Source: Gemmobacter sp. 24YEA27 (GTDB lineage: Bacteria > Pseudomonadota > Alphaproteobacteria > Rhodobacterales > Rhodobacteraceae). From it: a stretch of 64,000 nucleotides of DNA. Below, piece after piece: positions 11,211 to 19,978 of the stretch (position 1 is its first letter; each line of letters begins with the position of its first letter). The stretch is from positions 740,501-804,500 of the forward strand of contig NZ_JASJPW010000001.1 in NCBI RefSeq assembly GCF_030052995.1. Direction: 5' to 3'. Made by a program: the position numbers and the translations under genes. The notes below the pieces were generated by a model. The model ran no database searches and was not told where the DNA came from. It saw only the letters and a program-made list of their open reading frames with translations.

Positions 11211-12352
11211 ATGGCAGTGGAAGAAGATCCGGCTCGGGTGACGGGCGAGGCCACCGCAGCCATTTCGCCAGATGCGAAGGACGCGGCGCCGGCAGATGCG
11301 GTCGCGGCAGTTGCAACCGAAGTGGAACCTCAGCCCGTTGATCCCGCGACTGCGGGCATGTATCGCGCGCCGCCGCCACGCAGGGGCGGTTTTGTTGCGC
11401 CTTTTCTGGGTGGCGTTGTCGCCGCGGCCCTGGGGTTTGGCCTGTCGCATTTCAACGTTTTTGGCCTCAGGGCCGATCTCGATGCCGAATGGATCAGGGA
11501 CGAGATTGCGCAGCTCGGGACGCGACTGACCGAAGAGGGGCAGACCGCTGCCAGCGCCAGCAAAGGTGCAAGCGATGCCGCTGCGGCGGCCGACAGCGCG
11601 GCCCGGGCGGTTGGCGAACAGGTTTCCGCGCTGGCCGGGCGGATTGACGGGCTTGACGCGCAGGTGCGGGCTCAGGCCGAGGCCTTGCCCGACGGCACCA
11701 TCCCGCCCGCTGCCTTTGCGGCGCTGAAAGCCGAGGTTGATGCGCTGAAAAATGCGCCTGCCAGTCAGCCCGGCGGTCAGATGGATGCCGATGCCCTGCG
11801 CCAGCAGATCACCGCCGAACTGGATGCCCGCGCCAGCGAGGTCGCGGCCGAGGCCGAGCGCGCAGCGGAGGCCACGCGCCAGGCGGCGCTGCGGGATGCG
11901 GCCTGGATCACGCTGAATGAGGCGGTGAAAAACGGCCAGCCCTATGCCGATGCGCTGACCGCGCTTGGCGTGACAGCGGTGCCCGAGGCGCTTGGCGCCC
12001 ATGCGGCGGAGGGCCTGCCGGGCGTGCAACAGCTTGCCGCGAGTTTCCCCGAGGCGGCGCGCGAAGCGCTGGATATTTCGCTGCGTGCCGATGAGGCGGG
12101 TGGTTTCGGCGACCGCGCGCTTTCGCTTTTGCGCGTCACCACCGGTCAGCGCTCGCTGACGCCGCAGCAGGGAACCGATCCCGATGCGGTGCTGTCGCGC
12201 GCCGAGGCGGCGGTTGGCGCCGGAGATCTGCCGGCGGCGCTGACGGAGTTGAAGGGCCTTCCCCCGAGGGGCAGGCGGCGATGGAGCCTTGGGTTTTGCA
12301 GGCCCAGGCGCGCATTGATGCCGAAGCGGCGCTTGCCGCGCTGAAGCCGTAA
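11211..12352 (+). CDS. COG4223/mitofilin-like membrane protein with a late frameshift
   Basis: A roughly 380-aa protein with an acidic, Pro/Ala-rich N-terminus, one membrane segment near residues 63-80 (GGFVAPFLGGVVAAALGFGL) and a long Ala/Glu-rich coiled-coil region. Such proteins sit between hemD and hemY in alphaproteobacteria and resemble mitochondrial mitofilin; a membrane-shaping role is inferred, not shown. As read, the frame stops at 12344 with an Arg-rich tail. Restoring one C in the C-run at 12261-12265 gives a tail beginning LPPEGQAAMEPWVLQAQAR and ending LAALKP, with TAA at 12350-12352 just before the hemY ribosome site. That is almost certainly the true end. Confidence 0.8.
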
Positions 12353-12362
12353 GGAGGGCATC

Positions 12363-13892
12363 ATGCTCTGGTCGCTGGTCAAAATTGCGGTGTTTCTTGG
12401 TCTGGTGACCCTGCTGGCGGTGGTCGCCGGCGGCATGTCCGAACAGGGCGGGACGGTGCGGCTCTGGGCTTTTGATCAGGAGTTCACGCTGAACCCGCTC
12501 GCAGCGCTGGTTGTGCTTTTGCTGGCGGTGGTGCTGGTCTGGCTCGGGCTGAAACTGGTCGGGCTTTTGTTCGCCGTGCTGCGGTTTCTCAACGGCGACG
12601 AGACCGCGATCAGCCGCTACTTCGACCGCAACCGCGAGCGTCGCGGCTATGCCGCGTTGTCAGACGGGCTGATCGCCCTGGCCTCGGGCGAGCCGAATAC
12701 CGCGCTGGCTCGTGCCCGTACAGCCGAACGCCTGCTGCAAAAGCCGGAACTCACGCGGCTTCTGACCGCCCAGGCTGCCGAGGCCGCCGGGGATGGCCGC
12801 GCCGCGACCGAGGCCTGGAAGGCGCTATTGGGCGATGAACAGACGCGGTTTGTCGCGGTGCGCGGGCTGATGCGGCAGAAGCTGGCATCAGGCGATACCG
12901 CGACCGCGCTGAAACTTGCGGAACAGGCGCTGGCCCTGAAGCCGAAACATTCCGAGACCCAGGACGTTTTGCTGAAACTTCAGGCAGAAGGGGGCGACTG
13001 GGCCGGCGCGCGCGGGACGCTGTCGCAAAAGCTGCGCTCGGGAGAATTGCCGCGCTCGGTCTATCGGCGTCGCGATGCGCTGCTGGCGCTGCAAGAGGCG
13101 AAAACGGTGCTGGATGAGGGGTCGACGATCGAGGCGCGCGAGGCGGCGATCGAGGCCAACAAGCTCTCGCCCGACCTGATCCCGGCGGCGGTGATCGCGG
13201 CGCGGGCGCTGGTGGCGAAGGGCGACAGCAAAAGCGCGACCCGGGTTCTGAAAAAGGCCTGGGAGGCACAGCCTCATCCCGATCTGGCGGCGGCTTTCGC
13301 GGCCATTGAGCCCTCCGAGACGGCGGAGCAGCGGCTGAAACGTTTCCGCGCTTTTCTGGCATCGCGCCCCGATCACGAGGAAAGCCGGCTGACCGAGGCA
13401 GAGCTTTTGCTGGCCGCCGAGGATTTCCGGGGCGCGAAAGCGGCGCTTGCAGCCATCCCGGTGGATCACCCGACGCAGCGCTCGCTTGCGATCCTGGCGG
13501 CGGCCGAACGCGGCATGGGGGCCCCGGATGAAGAGGTGCGCGGGGTGCTTGCCCGCGCCCTTGCGGCGTCGCGCGGGCCGGAATGGGTCTGCGACAAATG
13601 CGGCACGGTTCATGCGCAATGGGTGCCGATCTGTGCGTCGTGCAGCGGTTTCGACACCCTGTCCTGGCGCGAACCCGATGGCATCCAGGGCAGCCGCCCT
13701 GCGACCAGTGCCGGCCTCGCGCCGCTTTTATTCGCGGCGACACGCCCGGCGCCGGTGCCGGAATTTGTCAGTCTGCCGGACCCCGAAGAGGCCGAGGTGA
13801 TCGAGACCAGCGCGCCTGTGCTGCCTGACAAGGCCGAAGAGGTGCCGGATCAGGCGATCACGCCGGATGAAATCCTGCGTCGGGCCACCTGA
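12363..13892 (+). CDS. hemY: HemY-like tetratricopeptide membrane protein
   Basis: A 509-aa inner-membrane protein with two N-terminal membrane segments (about residues 5-24 and 45-75) and then a helical repeat region of TPR type. The HemY N-terminal region is recognisable in GDETAISRYFDRNRERRGYA. The role in haem synthesis is inferred from genetics in related species; the protein has no known catalytic site. The C-terminal part contains a four-cysteine zinc-ribbon-like unit (CDKCGTVH and CASCSGF, roughly residues 406-425), similar to the LapB metal-binding tail. GGAGG precedes the ATG by 5 bases. Confidence 0.85.
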   Translation: MLWSLVKIAVFLGLVTLLAVVAGGMSEQGGTVRLWAFDQEFTLNPLAALVVLLLAVVLVWLGLKLVGLLFAVLRFLNGDETAISRYFDRNRERRGYAALSDGLIALASGEPNTALARARTAERLLQKPELTRLLTAQAAEAAGDGRAATEAWKALLGDEQTRFVAVRGLMRQKLASGDTATALKLAEQALALKPKHSETQDVLLKLQAEGGDWAGARGTLSQKLRSGELPRSVYRRRDALLALQEAKTVLDEGSTIEAREAAIEANKLSPDLIPAAVIAARALVAKGDSKSATRVLKKAWEAQPHPDLAAAFAAIEPSETAEQRLKRFRAFLASRPDHEESRLTEAELLLAAEDFRGAKAALAAIPVDHPTQRSLAILAAAERGMGAPDEEVRGVLARALAASRGPEWVCDKCGTVHAQWVPICASCSGFDTLSWREPDGIQGSRPATSAGLAPLLFAATRPAPVPEFVSLPDPEEAEVIETSAPVLPDKAEEVPDQAITPDEILRRAT

Positions 13893-13904
13893 GGGGCGGT
13901 TGCC

Positions 13905-13936
13905 GCCCGGATGACGGGGTATCAGATCATCCGGGC
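13905..13936. terminator. Inverted repeat between convergent hemY and BenE genes
   Basis: Perfect 10-bp arms (13905-13914 and 13927-13936) flank 12 bases. The right arm contains the stop codon of the BenE-type gene. There is no T-run, so it is only a likely transcription or mRNA-end barrier. Confidence 0.5.
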
Positions 13937-15129
13937 TTCCGGTCCCGCCTCGTCAGCACCGCCCAGGCGATCAGCCCGATCACCAGGCCCCAGAACGAGC
14001 CGCCGATCCCCAGCATCCGGATATTTGCGGCTGAGGCGAGAAAGGTGATCAGCGCCACTTCGCGAAGCCTCGGCTCTGCCATCGCGGTGGCAAGACTGCT
14101 GCCGATGGTGCCGAGAAGCGCAAGCCCTGCGAGCGTGGTGATGAAAGCCGCCGGAAGAGCCATGAACACCCCCACCAGCGCCAGGCCGAAAACGCCTGTC
14201 AGCGTGTAGAACAGCCCGGCTGCGATACCGCCGATCCAGCGCTTTGAAGGATCCACATGTGCCTCTGGCCCGGTCACGATGGCCGCCGTGATAGCCGCGA
14301 CATTGAAGGCATGCGAGCCGAAGGGCGCCATCACCAGCGAGCCAAGGCCGGTCGTGGTCACAATCGGGTTGGCGCTGGTCGTATAGCCATCATTTCTGAG
14401 GACCAGCATCCCCGGCATATATTGCCCGGTCAGCGTGATCAGGAACAAAGGCAGCGCGATACTGAGCGCCGCGTTCAGTGTAAAGACGGGGGCGGTGAAA
14501 AGCGGCATGGCCAGCTCGAATCGCAGGCCGGAGAACCCGACCTCGCCACGCAGCAACAGCCAGGCGAGGCCGATGGTGAGGATCCCCACAATCGCATAGC
14601 GCGCGGTAAAGCGTTTGAGGATCAGATAGCTGCCAACCAGCACGCCCACCAGGGCCGGGTCGGCGCTGGCACCTCCGAAAGCATCAATCCCGAATTGCAG
14701 CAGGATCCCGGCCAGCAAGGCTGCGGCGATGGCAGGGGGGATCAGGCGGATCAGGCGGTCGAAACAACCCGAGACGCCCAGGATCACGAAGCCGAGGGCC
14801 GAGAGCATATAGGCGCCGATGGCTTCGGGATAGCTGACACCTGCCAATGCGGTGACGAGGAAGGCGGCTCCGGGTGTTGACCAGGCGGTTATGACGGGCG
14901 CGCGGTAGCGCCAGCTGAGGACGAGGCCGGTCAGGCCCACCCCCACCGAAACCGACCAGACCCAGGAAGCGGTCTGTGCGAGGTCGAGCCCGGCCATGCG
15001 CGCCGCCTGGAACACCAGGATAAAGGTGCCGCCATAATTGACAATGACCGAGATCAGCCCGGCGTTGACCGGATGCAGAAGATCCCGGGCGCTGATTCTG
15101 GCTGTGGGGGCAGGGGAGGGCGCAGACAT
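13927..15129 (-). CDS. BenE family (benzoate:H+ symporter-type) membrane transporter
   Basis: A 400-aa inner-membrane protein with about 12 hydrophobic segments and the BenE pattern: WRYRAPVITAWSTPGAAFL, the LLAGILLQFGIDAF segment and APFGSHAFNVAAITAAI. The characterised member imports benzoate with protons, but most family members have no tested substrate. It is divergent from a MocR-type PLP-dependent regulator and near yggS, so a vitamin B6 or amine substrate is as plausible as an aromatic acid. The ATG at 15129 is chosen over a TTG at 15153 inside the control region. Confidence 0.87.
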   Translation of the reverse strand: MSAPSPAPTARISARDLLHPVNAGLISVIVNYGGTFILVFQAARMAGLDLAQTASWVWSVSVGVGLTGLVLSWRYRAPVITAWSTPGAAFLVTALAGVSYPEAIGAYMLSALGFVILGVSGCFDRLIRLIPPAIAAALLAGILLQFGIDAFGGASADPALVGVLVGSYLILKRFTARYAIVGILTIGLAWLLLRGEVGFSGLRFELAMPLFTAPVFTLNAALSIALPLFLITLTGQYMPGMLVLRNDGYTTSANPIVTTTGLGSLVMAPFGSHAFNVAAITAAIVTGPEAHVDPSKRWIGGIAAGLFYTLTGVFGLALVGVFMALPAAFITTLAGLALLGTIGSSLATAMAEPRLREVALITFLASAANIRMLGIGGSFWGLVIGLIAWAVLTRRDRKPG

Positions 15130-15213
15130 GTGAAACTTCCGGATGACGGTCAATTGCCTCAGGGCCTATCCGGAAAATGGCCGGACAGTTCCTGCCAATT
15201 TTTTCACTTAATT

Positions 15214-15230
15214 CAGACCAATTTGACCAA
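15214..15230 (+). promoter_or_regulatory. Candidate MocR operator
   Basis: GACCAA occurs twice nine bases apart here, within CAGACCAATT at 15214-15223 followed by TGACCAAGG. CAGACCAATT recurs at 15313-15322, overlapping the mocR start. Direct repeats between a MocR gene and its divergent neighbour are the usual operator form in this family. Confidence 0.45.
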
Positions 15231-15320
15231 GGGGCGGTGCATCCCGGCATCCCGGCCTCGCAATCAGGCGGCATTTCTGGCAGGATACCGGTTACAGGAT
15301 GCGCCAGAGGAGCAGACCAA

Positions 15321-16835
15321 TTGTTCCGCCATTCCCAGCTTGAAACCGTCAAGGCCTGGCTCCTTCATCCTGATCAGGCCGGTTTGCCACTGCATGGCCG
15401 GATCCAGCGGGCGATCCGTCAGCTGATCCTCGATGGGGCGCTGGCGGCAGAAAAACCGCTGCCGGCGACGCGGGGGCTGGCAGCGTCGCTCGGGGTGTCC
15501 CGCGACACGGTCGAGGCCGCTTACAACCAGCTCCATGCCGAAGGTTTCATCCGCCGCCGCGTCGGCAGCGGCAGTTTCGTGGCGGCGATCCGCGATCTGC
15601 GTCCGGCCTCGCGCCGCGTCACAGGCCAGGGGGCGCCGGCTTCGGGCGAGGTCACTGCGCGGGGCGGGCTCAGTGCAAGGGGCGCCGCGATTGTGGCCAA
15701 TGGCGGAACCCATACCGGCCCGCCGGGGCGGATTTTTCAGCAGGGCTTGCCCGAGACGCGCAATTTTCCGATCCGGATCTGGGAACGGCTGGAGCGCCAG
15801 GTGCTGCGCGATCATGGCTCCAGCGCCCTGATCATGACCGACCCACAGGGGGCAGAGCCGCTGCGTCAGGCGATTGCCGACCATGTCAATCTGGAACGCG
15901 GGGCGCGGGCAACGGCGGATCGGGTGCTGATCCTTACCAGCTCGCAACAGGCGATGGCACTGACGGCCAATCTGCTGCTTGATCCGGGCGACCGGATTTT
16001 CGTCGAAGACCCCGGCTATCACGGCGCGCGGCAGGCTTTTGCGGCGGCGGGGGCCGTGCCGGTGCCGGTGCCGCTTGATGATCAGGGGATCCTTGTCGAC
16101 CGCATGCTTGATGCGCCGGACCGGGCGCGGGCGGTGTCATTGACCCCTTCGCACCAGTTTCCGACCGGCGCGACCCTGTCGCTGGAGCGCCGGCTTGCGC
16201 TGATCGGCTGGGCCGCCGAGCATCGCGGCTGGATTATCGAAGATGATTATGACAGCGAATTCCACTACACAGGCCGGCCGACGGCCTGCGTGCAGGGGCT
16301 CGATCCGCATGGGCGCACGATCTATATCGGCACTTTCACCAAATCGCTGTTTCCCGGGCTGCGGCTTGGCTATCTGATCCTGCCGCCCGATCTGGTGCAG
16401 CCCTTCACGCTGGCGCGGACGCAGCAGGATGGTCACCCCGCCTCGATCCCGCAGCTGGTGCTGGCGCGGTTCATGCAGGGCGGTCATTTCGGCGCGCATA
16501 TCCGGCTGATGCGCGCAATCTATGCGGAAAGGCTGCGAATCCTGGCGCGGCTGGTCGAGACACATCTGGCGGGCCTCGTCGAGGCCAGGGTACCAGCAGG
16601 CGGGTTGCAGATGCCTTGCCTCCTGACCTGTGCGCTGTCAGAGGCGCAGGTGATCGACGCTGCCTCCAAGGCGGGGCTTGGCCTCACAGGCCTGACCGGT
16701 CTGCATGCGACTGCGCGGCCGAGGCCGGGCTTCCTGCTGGGGTTTGCCGCCTTCACCCCCACGGAGCTGGAAAGCGGTGTGCGCAGGCTGGCCGCCATTC
16801 TGAATGGCCTGTCGGGTGATCGCGACGGCGCCTGA
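15321..16835 (+). CDS. MocR/PdxR-family regulator (GntR winged helix fused to aminotransferase-like domain)
   Basis: A 504-aa two-domain protein. Residues about 20-85 form a GntR-type winged helix (ATRGLAASLGVSRDTVEAAY). The rest is a fold-type I aminotransferase domain with PLP-binding features DDYDSEFHY and the Schiff-base Lys in YIGTFTKSLFPGLRLGY. Such regulators sense PLP or an amine adduct. The best start is TTG at 15321, preceded by AGAGGAG about 8 bases upstream; a far upstream ATG at 15177 would cover the divergent promoter. Likely targets are the BenE gene and itself. Confidence 0.87.
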   Translation: MFRHSQLETVKAWLLHPDQAGLPLHGRIQRAIRQLILDGALAAEKPLPATRGLAASLGVSRDTVEAAYNQLHAEGFIRRRVGSGSFVAAIRDLRPASRRVTGQGAPASGEVTARGGLSARGAAIVANGGTHTGPPGRIFQQGLPETRNFPIRIWERLERQVLRDHGSSALIMTDPQGAEPLRQAIADHVNLERGARATADRVLILTSSQQAMALTANLLLDPGDRIFVEDPGYHGARQAFAAAGAVPVPVPLDDQGILVDRMLDAPDRARAVSLTPSHQFPTGATLSLERRLALIGWAAEHRGWIIEDDYDSEFHYTGRPTACVQGLDPHGRTIYIGTFTKSLFPGLRLGYLILPPDLVQPFTLARTQQDGHPASIPQLVLARFMQGGHFGAHIRLMRAIYAERLRILARLVETHLAGLVEARVPAGGLQMPCLLTCALSEAQVIDAASKAGLGLTGLTGLHATARPRPGFLLGFAAFTPTELESGVRRLAAILNGLSGDRDGA

Positions 16836-16865
16836 ATTGGTCGGCTGATCTGTCCGGAATTGGTG
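16835..16865 (+). promoter_or_regulatory. Direct repeat upstream of yggS
   Basis: AATTGGTC (16835-16842) and AATTGGTG (16858-16865) sit in similar contexts 23 bases apart, just after the mocR stop. They are the reverse complement of the ACCAATT core found before mocR, so MocR may also act here. Confidence 0.35.
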
Positions 16866-16918
16866 GGGTCCGCACCGCCGGTTCCGGGCCAGAATGGGCG
16901 GCCCCCGGTTTGCGAGAT

Positions 16919-17728
16919 ATGCCCATGCCCACGACCATTGCCCCGCTGCCCCTGCCTGGCTCTGACCTGAGCGCGGCCGATATTGCCCGTTTCGGCCCCG
17001 ATCCGCAGCAGAGATTTGCGCAAGGTCTCGCAGATACAGAGGCCCGGATCGCGGCCGCCTGCGCGCGTTCCGGGCGGGACAGGCGCGACGTGCGGCTCTT
17101 GCCGGTCACCAAAACCCTGCCCGCGCATATTCTGCGCCTGGCCTGGGCCGCCGGGATCCGCGATTTCGGGGAGAACAAGCTGCAGGAGGCGCGCGAGAAA
17201 CAGGCGGCTTTGTCCGATCTGGCGATCCGCTGGAGCATTATCGGCCATCTCCAGACCAATAAGGTGAAGTATCTCGTGAGGTTTGCCTCCGAGTTTCATG
17301 CGCTGGACAGCCTGCGCCTTGCAGCAGAGCTGAACCGGCGACTGGAGGCCGAAGGCCGCGATCTGGACGTCTTTATCCAGGTTAATACCTCGGGCGAGGA
17401 GAGCAAATATGGCCTCAGCCCGGACAGGCTGCATGAGTTTCTCGGTCAGCTGGATGGTTTTGAACGCCTGAAGCCGCAGGGGCTTATGACCCTCGCTATT
17501 CTCAGCCCCGACCCGGTGCGCGTCAGGCACTGCTTTGCACTTTTGCGCCGGTTGCGCGATGAGGCCCAGATCAGGCGCCCGGAAATTTCGCGTCTTTCCA
17601 TGGGGATGACCAGCGATTTCGAAATCGCGATCGAAGAGGGGGCCGATGTGGTTCGGGTTGGTCAGGCGATCTTTGGCCCGCGCCCGAAAGAGGCCGGGCC
17701 GTTCTGGCCAGGCCTCGATGATCTCTGA
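16919..17728 (+). CDS. yggS: YggS/PROSC family pyridoxal-5'-phosphate homeostasis protein
   Basis: A roughly 269-aa single-domain PLP-binding protein (alanine-racemase-like barrel), thought to buffer PLP and affect amino-acid balance. The PLP lysine is in LLPVTKT; other family signatures are RDFGENKLQEAREK, WSIIGHLQTNKVK, and the phosphate-binding SMGMTSDFEIAIEEGADVVR region followed by VGQAIFG. Longer than E. coli YggS by an N-terminal extension. ATG at 16919 or 16925 are both possible. Adjacency to a PLP-sensing MocR protein fits a shared B6 theme. Confidence 0.92.
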   Translation: MPMPTTIAPLPLPGSDLSAADIARFGPDPQQRFAQGLADTEARIAAACARSGRDRRDVRLLPVTKTLPAHILRLAWAAGIRDFGENKLQEAREKQAALSDLAIRWSIIGHLQTNKVKYLVRFASEFHALDSLRLAAELNRRLEAEGRDLDVFIQVNTSGEESKYGLSPDRLHEFLGQLDGFERLKPQGLMTLAILSPDPVRVRHCFALLRRLRDEAQIRRPEISRLSMGMTSDFEIAIEEGADVVRVGQAIFGPRPKEAGPFWPGLDDL

Positions 17729-17736
17729 ACCGCCTG

Positions 17737-18465
17737 CTACATCTCGTGACGTTGCAGGACGGCGCGGATTGTTTCCGCAATTTCGGCGCGCCGTTCCAGA
17801 CATCGCGAACGTGGCCCGGCCACCACGAGTGAAAGCCGCCAGTCATCCAGAATGACCGGCATCGCGACCCCGGCAAGGTCGGGCACATATTCTGAATCGC
17901 TCTGGTGATAGCCGCGCGCCGTGGCGGCGCTCAGGGCTGCCTCGACCGCCGCACCATCTTGCGGCGCGGTCGCGGGGCTGGGCGAAAACGCAATCCGCCG
18001 GTAAAGCGCCTCGCGCTCGGTGGGTGTAAATCCGGCCAGCAATGCGCGCCCGACTGAGCTGGCCTGGATCGGCACCCGGCTGCCGGTCGCCGCGTAATAG
18101 CGCACCGGCTGCGGTGACTCGAGCACATGGAGCATGATCGCACAGACGCCCGAGGGCGCAGCAACACAGGTGGTCTCGCCGGTCTGGTCGCGGATTTCGG
18201 TCACCGCCTGCAACAGGCGCTGCGGCAAGGGCGCGGCATCGTTGAAAGCCTGGACCGCCAGCATCCAGCGCGGGCTGGGATAATAGCCTCCGCGCGCGAC
18301 TGGTTCAAAAAGATAGCCTTTTTCCGCCAGCGTCCCGATCAGATTAAAGGTGCTGGAACGCGGCCATTGCAGCTCTGCGGCGATCTCGGCCATGGTGGCG
18401 GGCCGCCGCCGCTCTGCAAAAAACTCCAGCAATTCCAGAACATTTACCGCTTGTTTGACCAGCAT
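17737..18465 (-). CDS. IclR family transcriptional regulator
   Basis: A 242-aa regulator with an N-terminal winged helix (TMAEIAAELQWPRSSTFNLIGTL) and a C-terminal IclR effector-binding domain ending in VPDLAGVAMPVI and LVVAGPRSR. The start at 18465 follows GGAGGGATC; the frame stays open far upstream through the divergent promoter but that part is not protein-like. It is divergent from the ABC-importer/CoA-transferase operon, which it most likely controls in response to the imported acid or a product. Confidence 0.9.
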   Translation of the reverse strand: MLVKQAVNVLELLEFFAERRRPATMAEIAAELQWPRSSTFNLIGTLAEKGYLFEPVARGGYYPSPRWMLAVQAFNDAAPLPQRLLQAVTEIRDQTGETTCVAAPSGVCAIMLHVLESPQPVRYYAATGSRVPIQASSVGRALLAGFTPTEREALYRRIAFSPSPATAPQDGAAVEAALSAATARGYHQSDSEYVPDLAGVAMPVILDDWRLSLVVAGPRSRCLERRAEIAETIRAVLQRHEM

Positions 18466-18583
18466 GATCCCTCCCCGCAAGTGAACGCCAGCGCCCATCA
18501 TCGTCTGAACGGGAAGCTGGAAGCTTAATCTGCCCTTCGCGTGACTGCCATAGCAGGATATTCGTCGCGCTCTGAAATAATTC

Positions 18584-18606
18584 ATGTACAGAGACATAAT
18601 GTACAT
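18584..18606. promoter_or_regulatory. Candidate IclR operator
   Basis: A perfect inverted repeat, ATGTACA and TGTACAT, is separated by 9 bases. It lies in the AT-rich part of the 219-bp gap between the IclR gene and the importer operon. Position and symmetry fit a dimer-binding operator. Confidence 0.5.
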
Positions 18607-18684
18607 GTATATGAATTTCTGGCGAGGCGCCGGGCGAAACTCCCCGGCACAGAATCGCGACCCATCAAGCTTTGGGAGGAGCTT

Positions 18685-19899
18685 ATGAAGGCGAACCTGA
18701 CCCGGGGTCTGTGCGCATTGCTCGCATCGGCCTGGATTCCTGCGGCGGCTCTGGCCGGGGACAAGACCGATGTGACGATCGGCGTTCTGGCCGATATGAG
18801 CGGCATCTTCTCCGATATCGGCGGCGAAGGGGCGGTGATCGCCACCCGTATGGCGGTAGAAGACTTTGAAAAACGCCCCGAGGCTGCGAAATTCGACATC
18901 CGTATCGTTTCGGCCGATGCGCAGAACAAGCCCGACATCTCGGCAGGAATCGCGCGAAAATGGTTCGATTCCGACGGGGTCGATGCGCTTGTTGACCTGC
19001 CGACCAGTGCAATTTCGCTGGCGCTGGCGCCGCTCGCGCAGGAGGCCAATAAGGTGGCGCTGCTGACGGCGTCGGGCACCTCTGATCTGACCGGCAAGGC
19101 CTGCAGCCCAAATTCGGTGCACTGGACCTATGACACCTGGGCGCTGGCGCATGGCACGGCCAAGGCGGTGACAGGGCTTGGCAAAAAGAACTGGTACTTT
19201 CTGACGGTCGATTTCGCGCTTGGCCATTCGCTGGAGCGGGACGCGTCAGAGGTCGTGCTGGCCTCGGGTGGCGAGGTGAAGGGCACGGTGCGGCACCCGA
19301 CCAATGCGGCGGATTTCACATCCTACCTGTTGCAGGCGCAAAGCAGCGGTGCCGATGTGATCGCGCTGGCCAATACCGGCGGTGATGCCAGCAATACGCT
19401 GAAACAGGCGGCGGAATTCGGCATGGTGGGCGGTGGCCAGACATTCGCCGGGATGCTGATGTTCCTGTCGGACATCCATTCGACCGGGCTTGAAACCGCG
19501 CAGGGCCTCTTGCTGACCACCGGCTTCTACTGGGACCGCAATGACGAGACCCGCGCCTTTGGCGAGCGCTTTGCCGACCTGAACAACGGGCGCAAGCCGA
19601 CGATGAACCAGGCCGGCGCCTATTCGGCGACGCTCGCCTATCTTGAGGCGGTCGCCGTGGTCGGCTCGCCCGAAGATGGCGCGGCTGTGGTGCGCGCGAT
19701 GCGCGAGCGGGGCGAGTTTGAGGATCCGCTGTTCGGCAAGACCTCGCTGCGAGAAGATGGCCGTGTGCTGCATGATATGCTGCTTGTCGAAGTGAAGACC
19801 CCGGCGGAATCGACCGCGCCTTACGACTATTACAAGATCATCGAAGTCATGCCTGGTGAGACCGCTTTCCGGCGCTGGCCGAGGGTGGCTGCCCGCTGA
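18685..19899 (+). CDS. ABC transporter periplasmic binding protein (Peripla_BP_6, branched-chain/amide type)
   Basis: A 404-aa exported binding protein. Residues 1-24 are a Sec signal peptide (LTRGLCALLASAWIPAAALA). The mature part has the family start VTIGVLADMSGIFSDIGGEG and a two-lobe receptor fold. GGGAGGAG precedes the ATG. As read the C-terminus is an odd Arg-rich tail. Restoring one C near 19872 gives AFRPLAEGGCPLIAQ with a stop at 19908-19910, the usual family ending, so the last 9 residues shown by the raw frame are probably wrong. It is the first gene of the operon and defines the ligand. Confidence 0.9.
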   Translation: MKANLTRGLCALLASAWIPAAALAGDKTDVTIGVLADMSGIFSDIGGEGAVIATRMAVEDFEKRPEAAKFDIRIVSADAQNKPDISAGIARKWFDSDGVDALVDLPTSAISLALAPLAQEANKVALLTASGTSDLTGKACSPNSVHWTYDTWALAHGTAKAVTGLGKKNWYFLTVDFALGHSLERDASEVVLASGGEVKGTVRHPTNAADFTSYLLQAQSSGADVIALANTGGDASNTLKQAAEFGMVGGGQTFAGMLMFLSDIHSTGLETAQGLLLTTGFYWDRNDETRAFGERFADLNNGRKPTMNQAGAYSATLAYLEAVAVVGSPEDGAAVVRAMRERGEFEDPLFGKTSLREDGRVLHDMLLVEVKTPAESTAPYDYYKIIEVMPGETAFRRWPRVAAR

Positions 19900-19978
19900 T
19901 CGCGCAGTAATCCCTGCGCCCGGGTCCGCCGGACGGTTCTGGCGGGCCCTTCTTTCCCCTGACAAACGAGAGACCCCG

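Noticed and set aside
18466-19227. Long N-terminal extension of the IclR regulator
   Set aside because: The frame runs through the divergent promoter and the binding-protein gene; GGAGGG before 18465 marks the real start.
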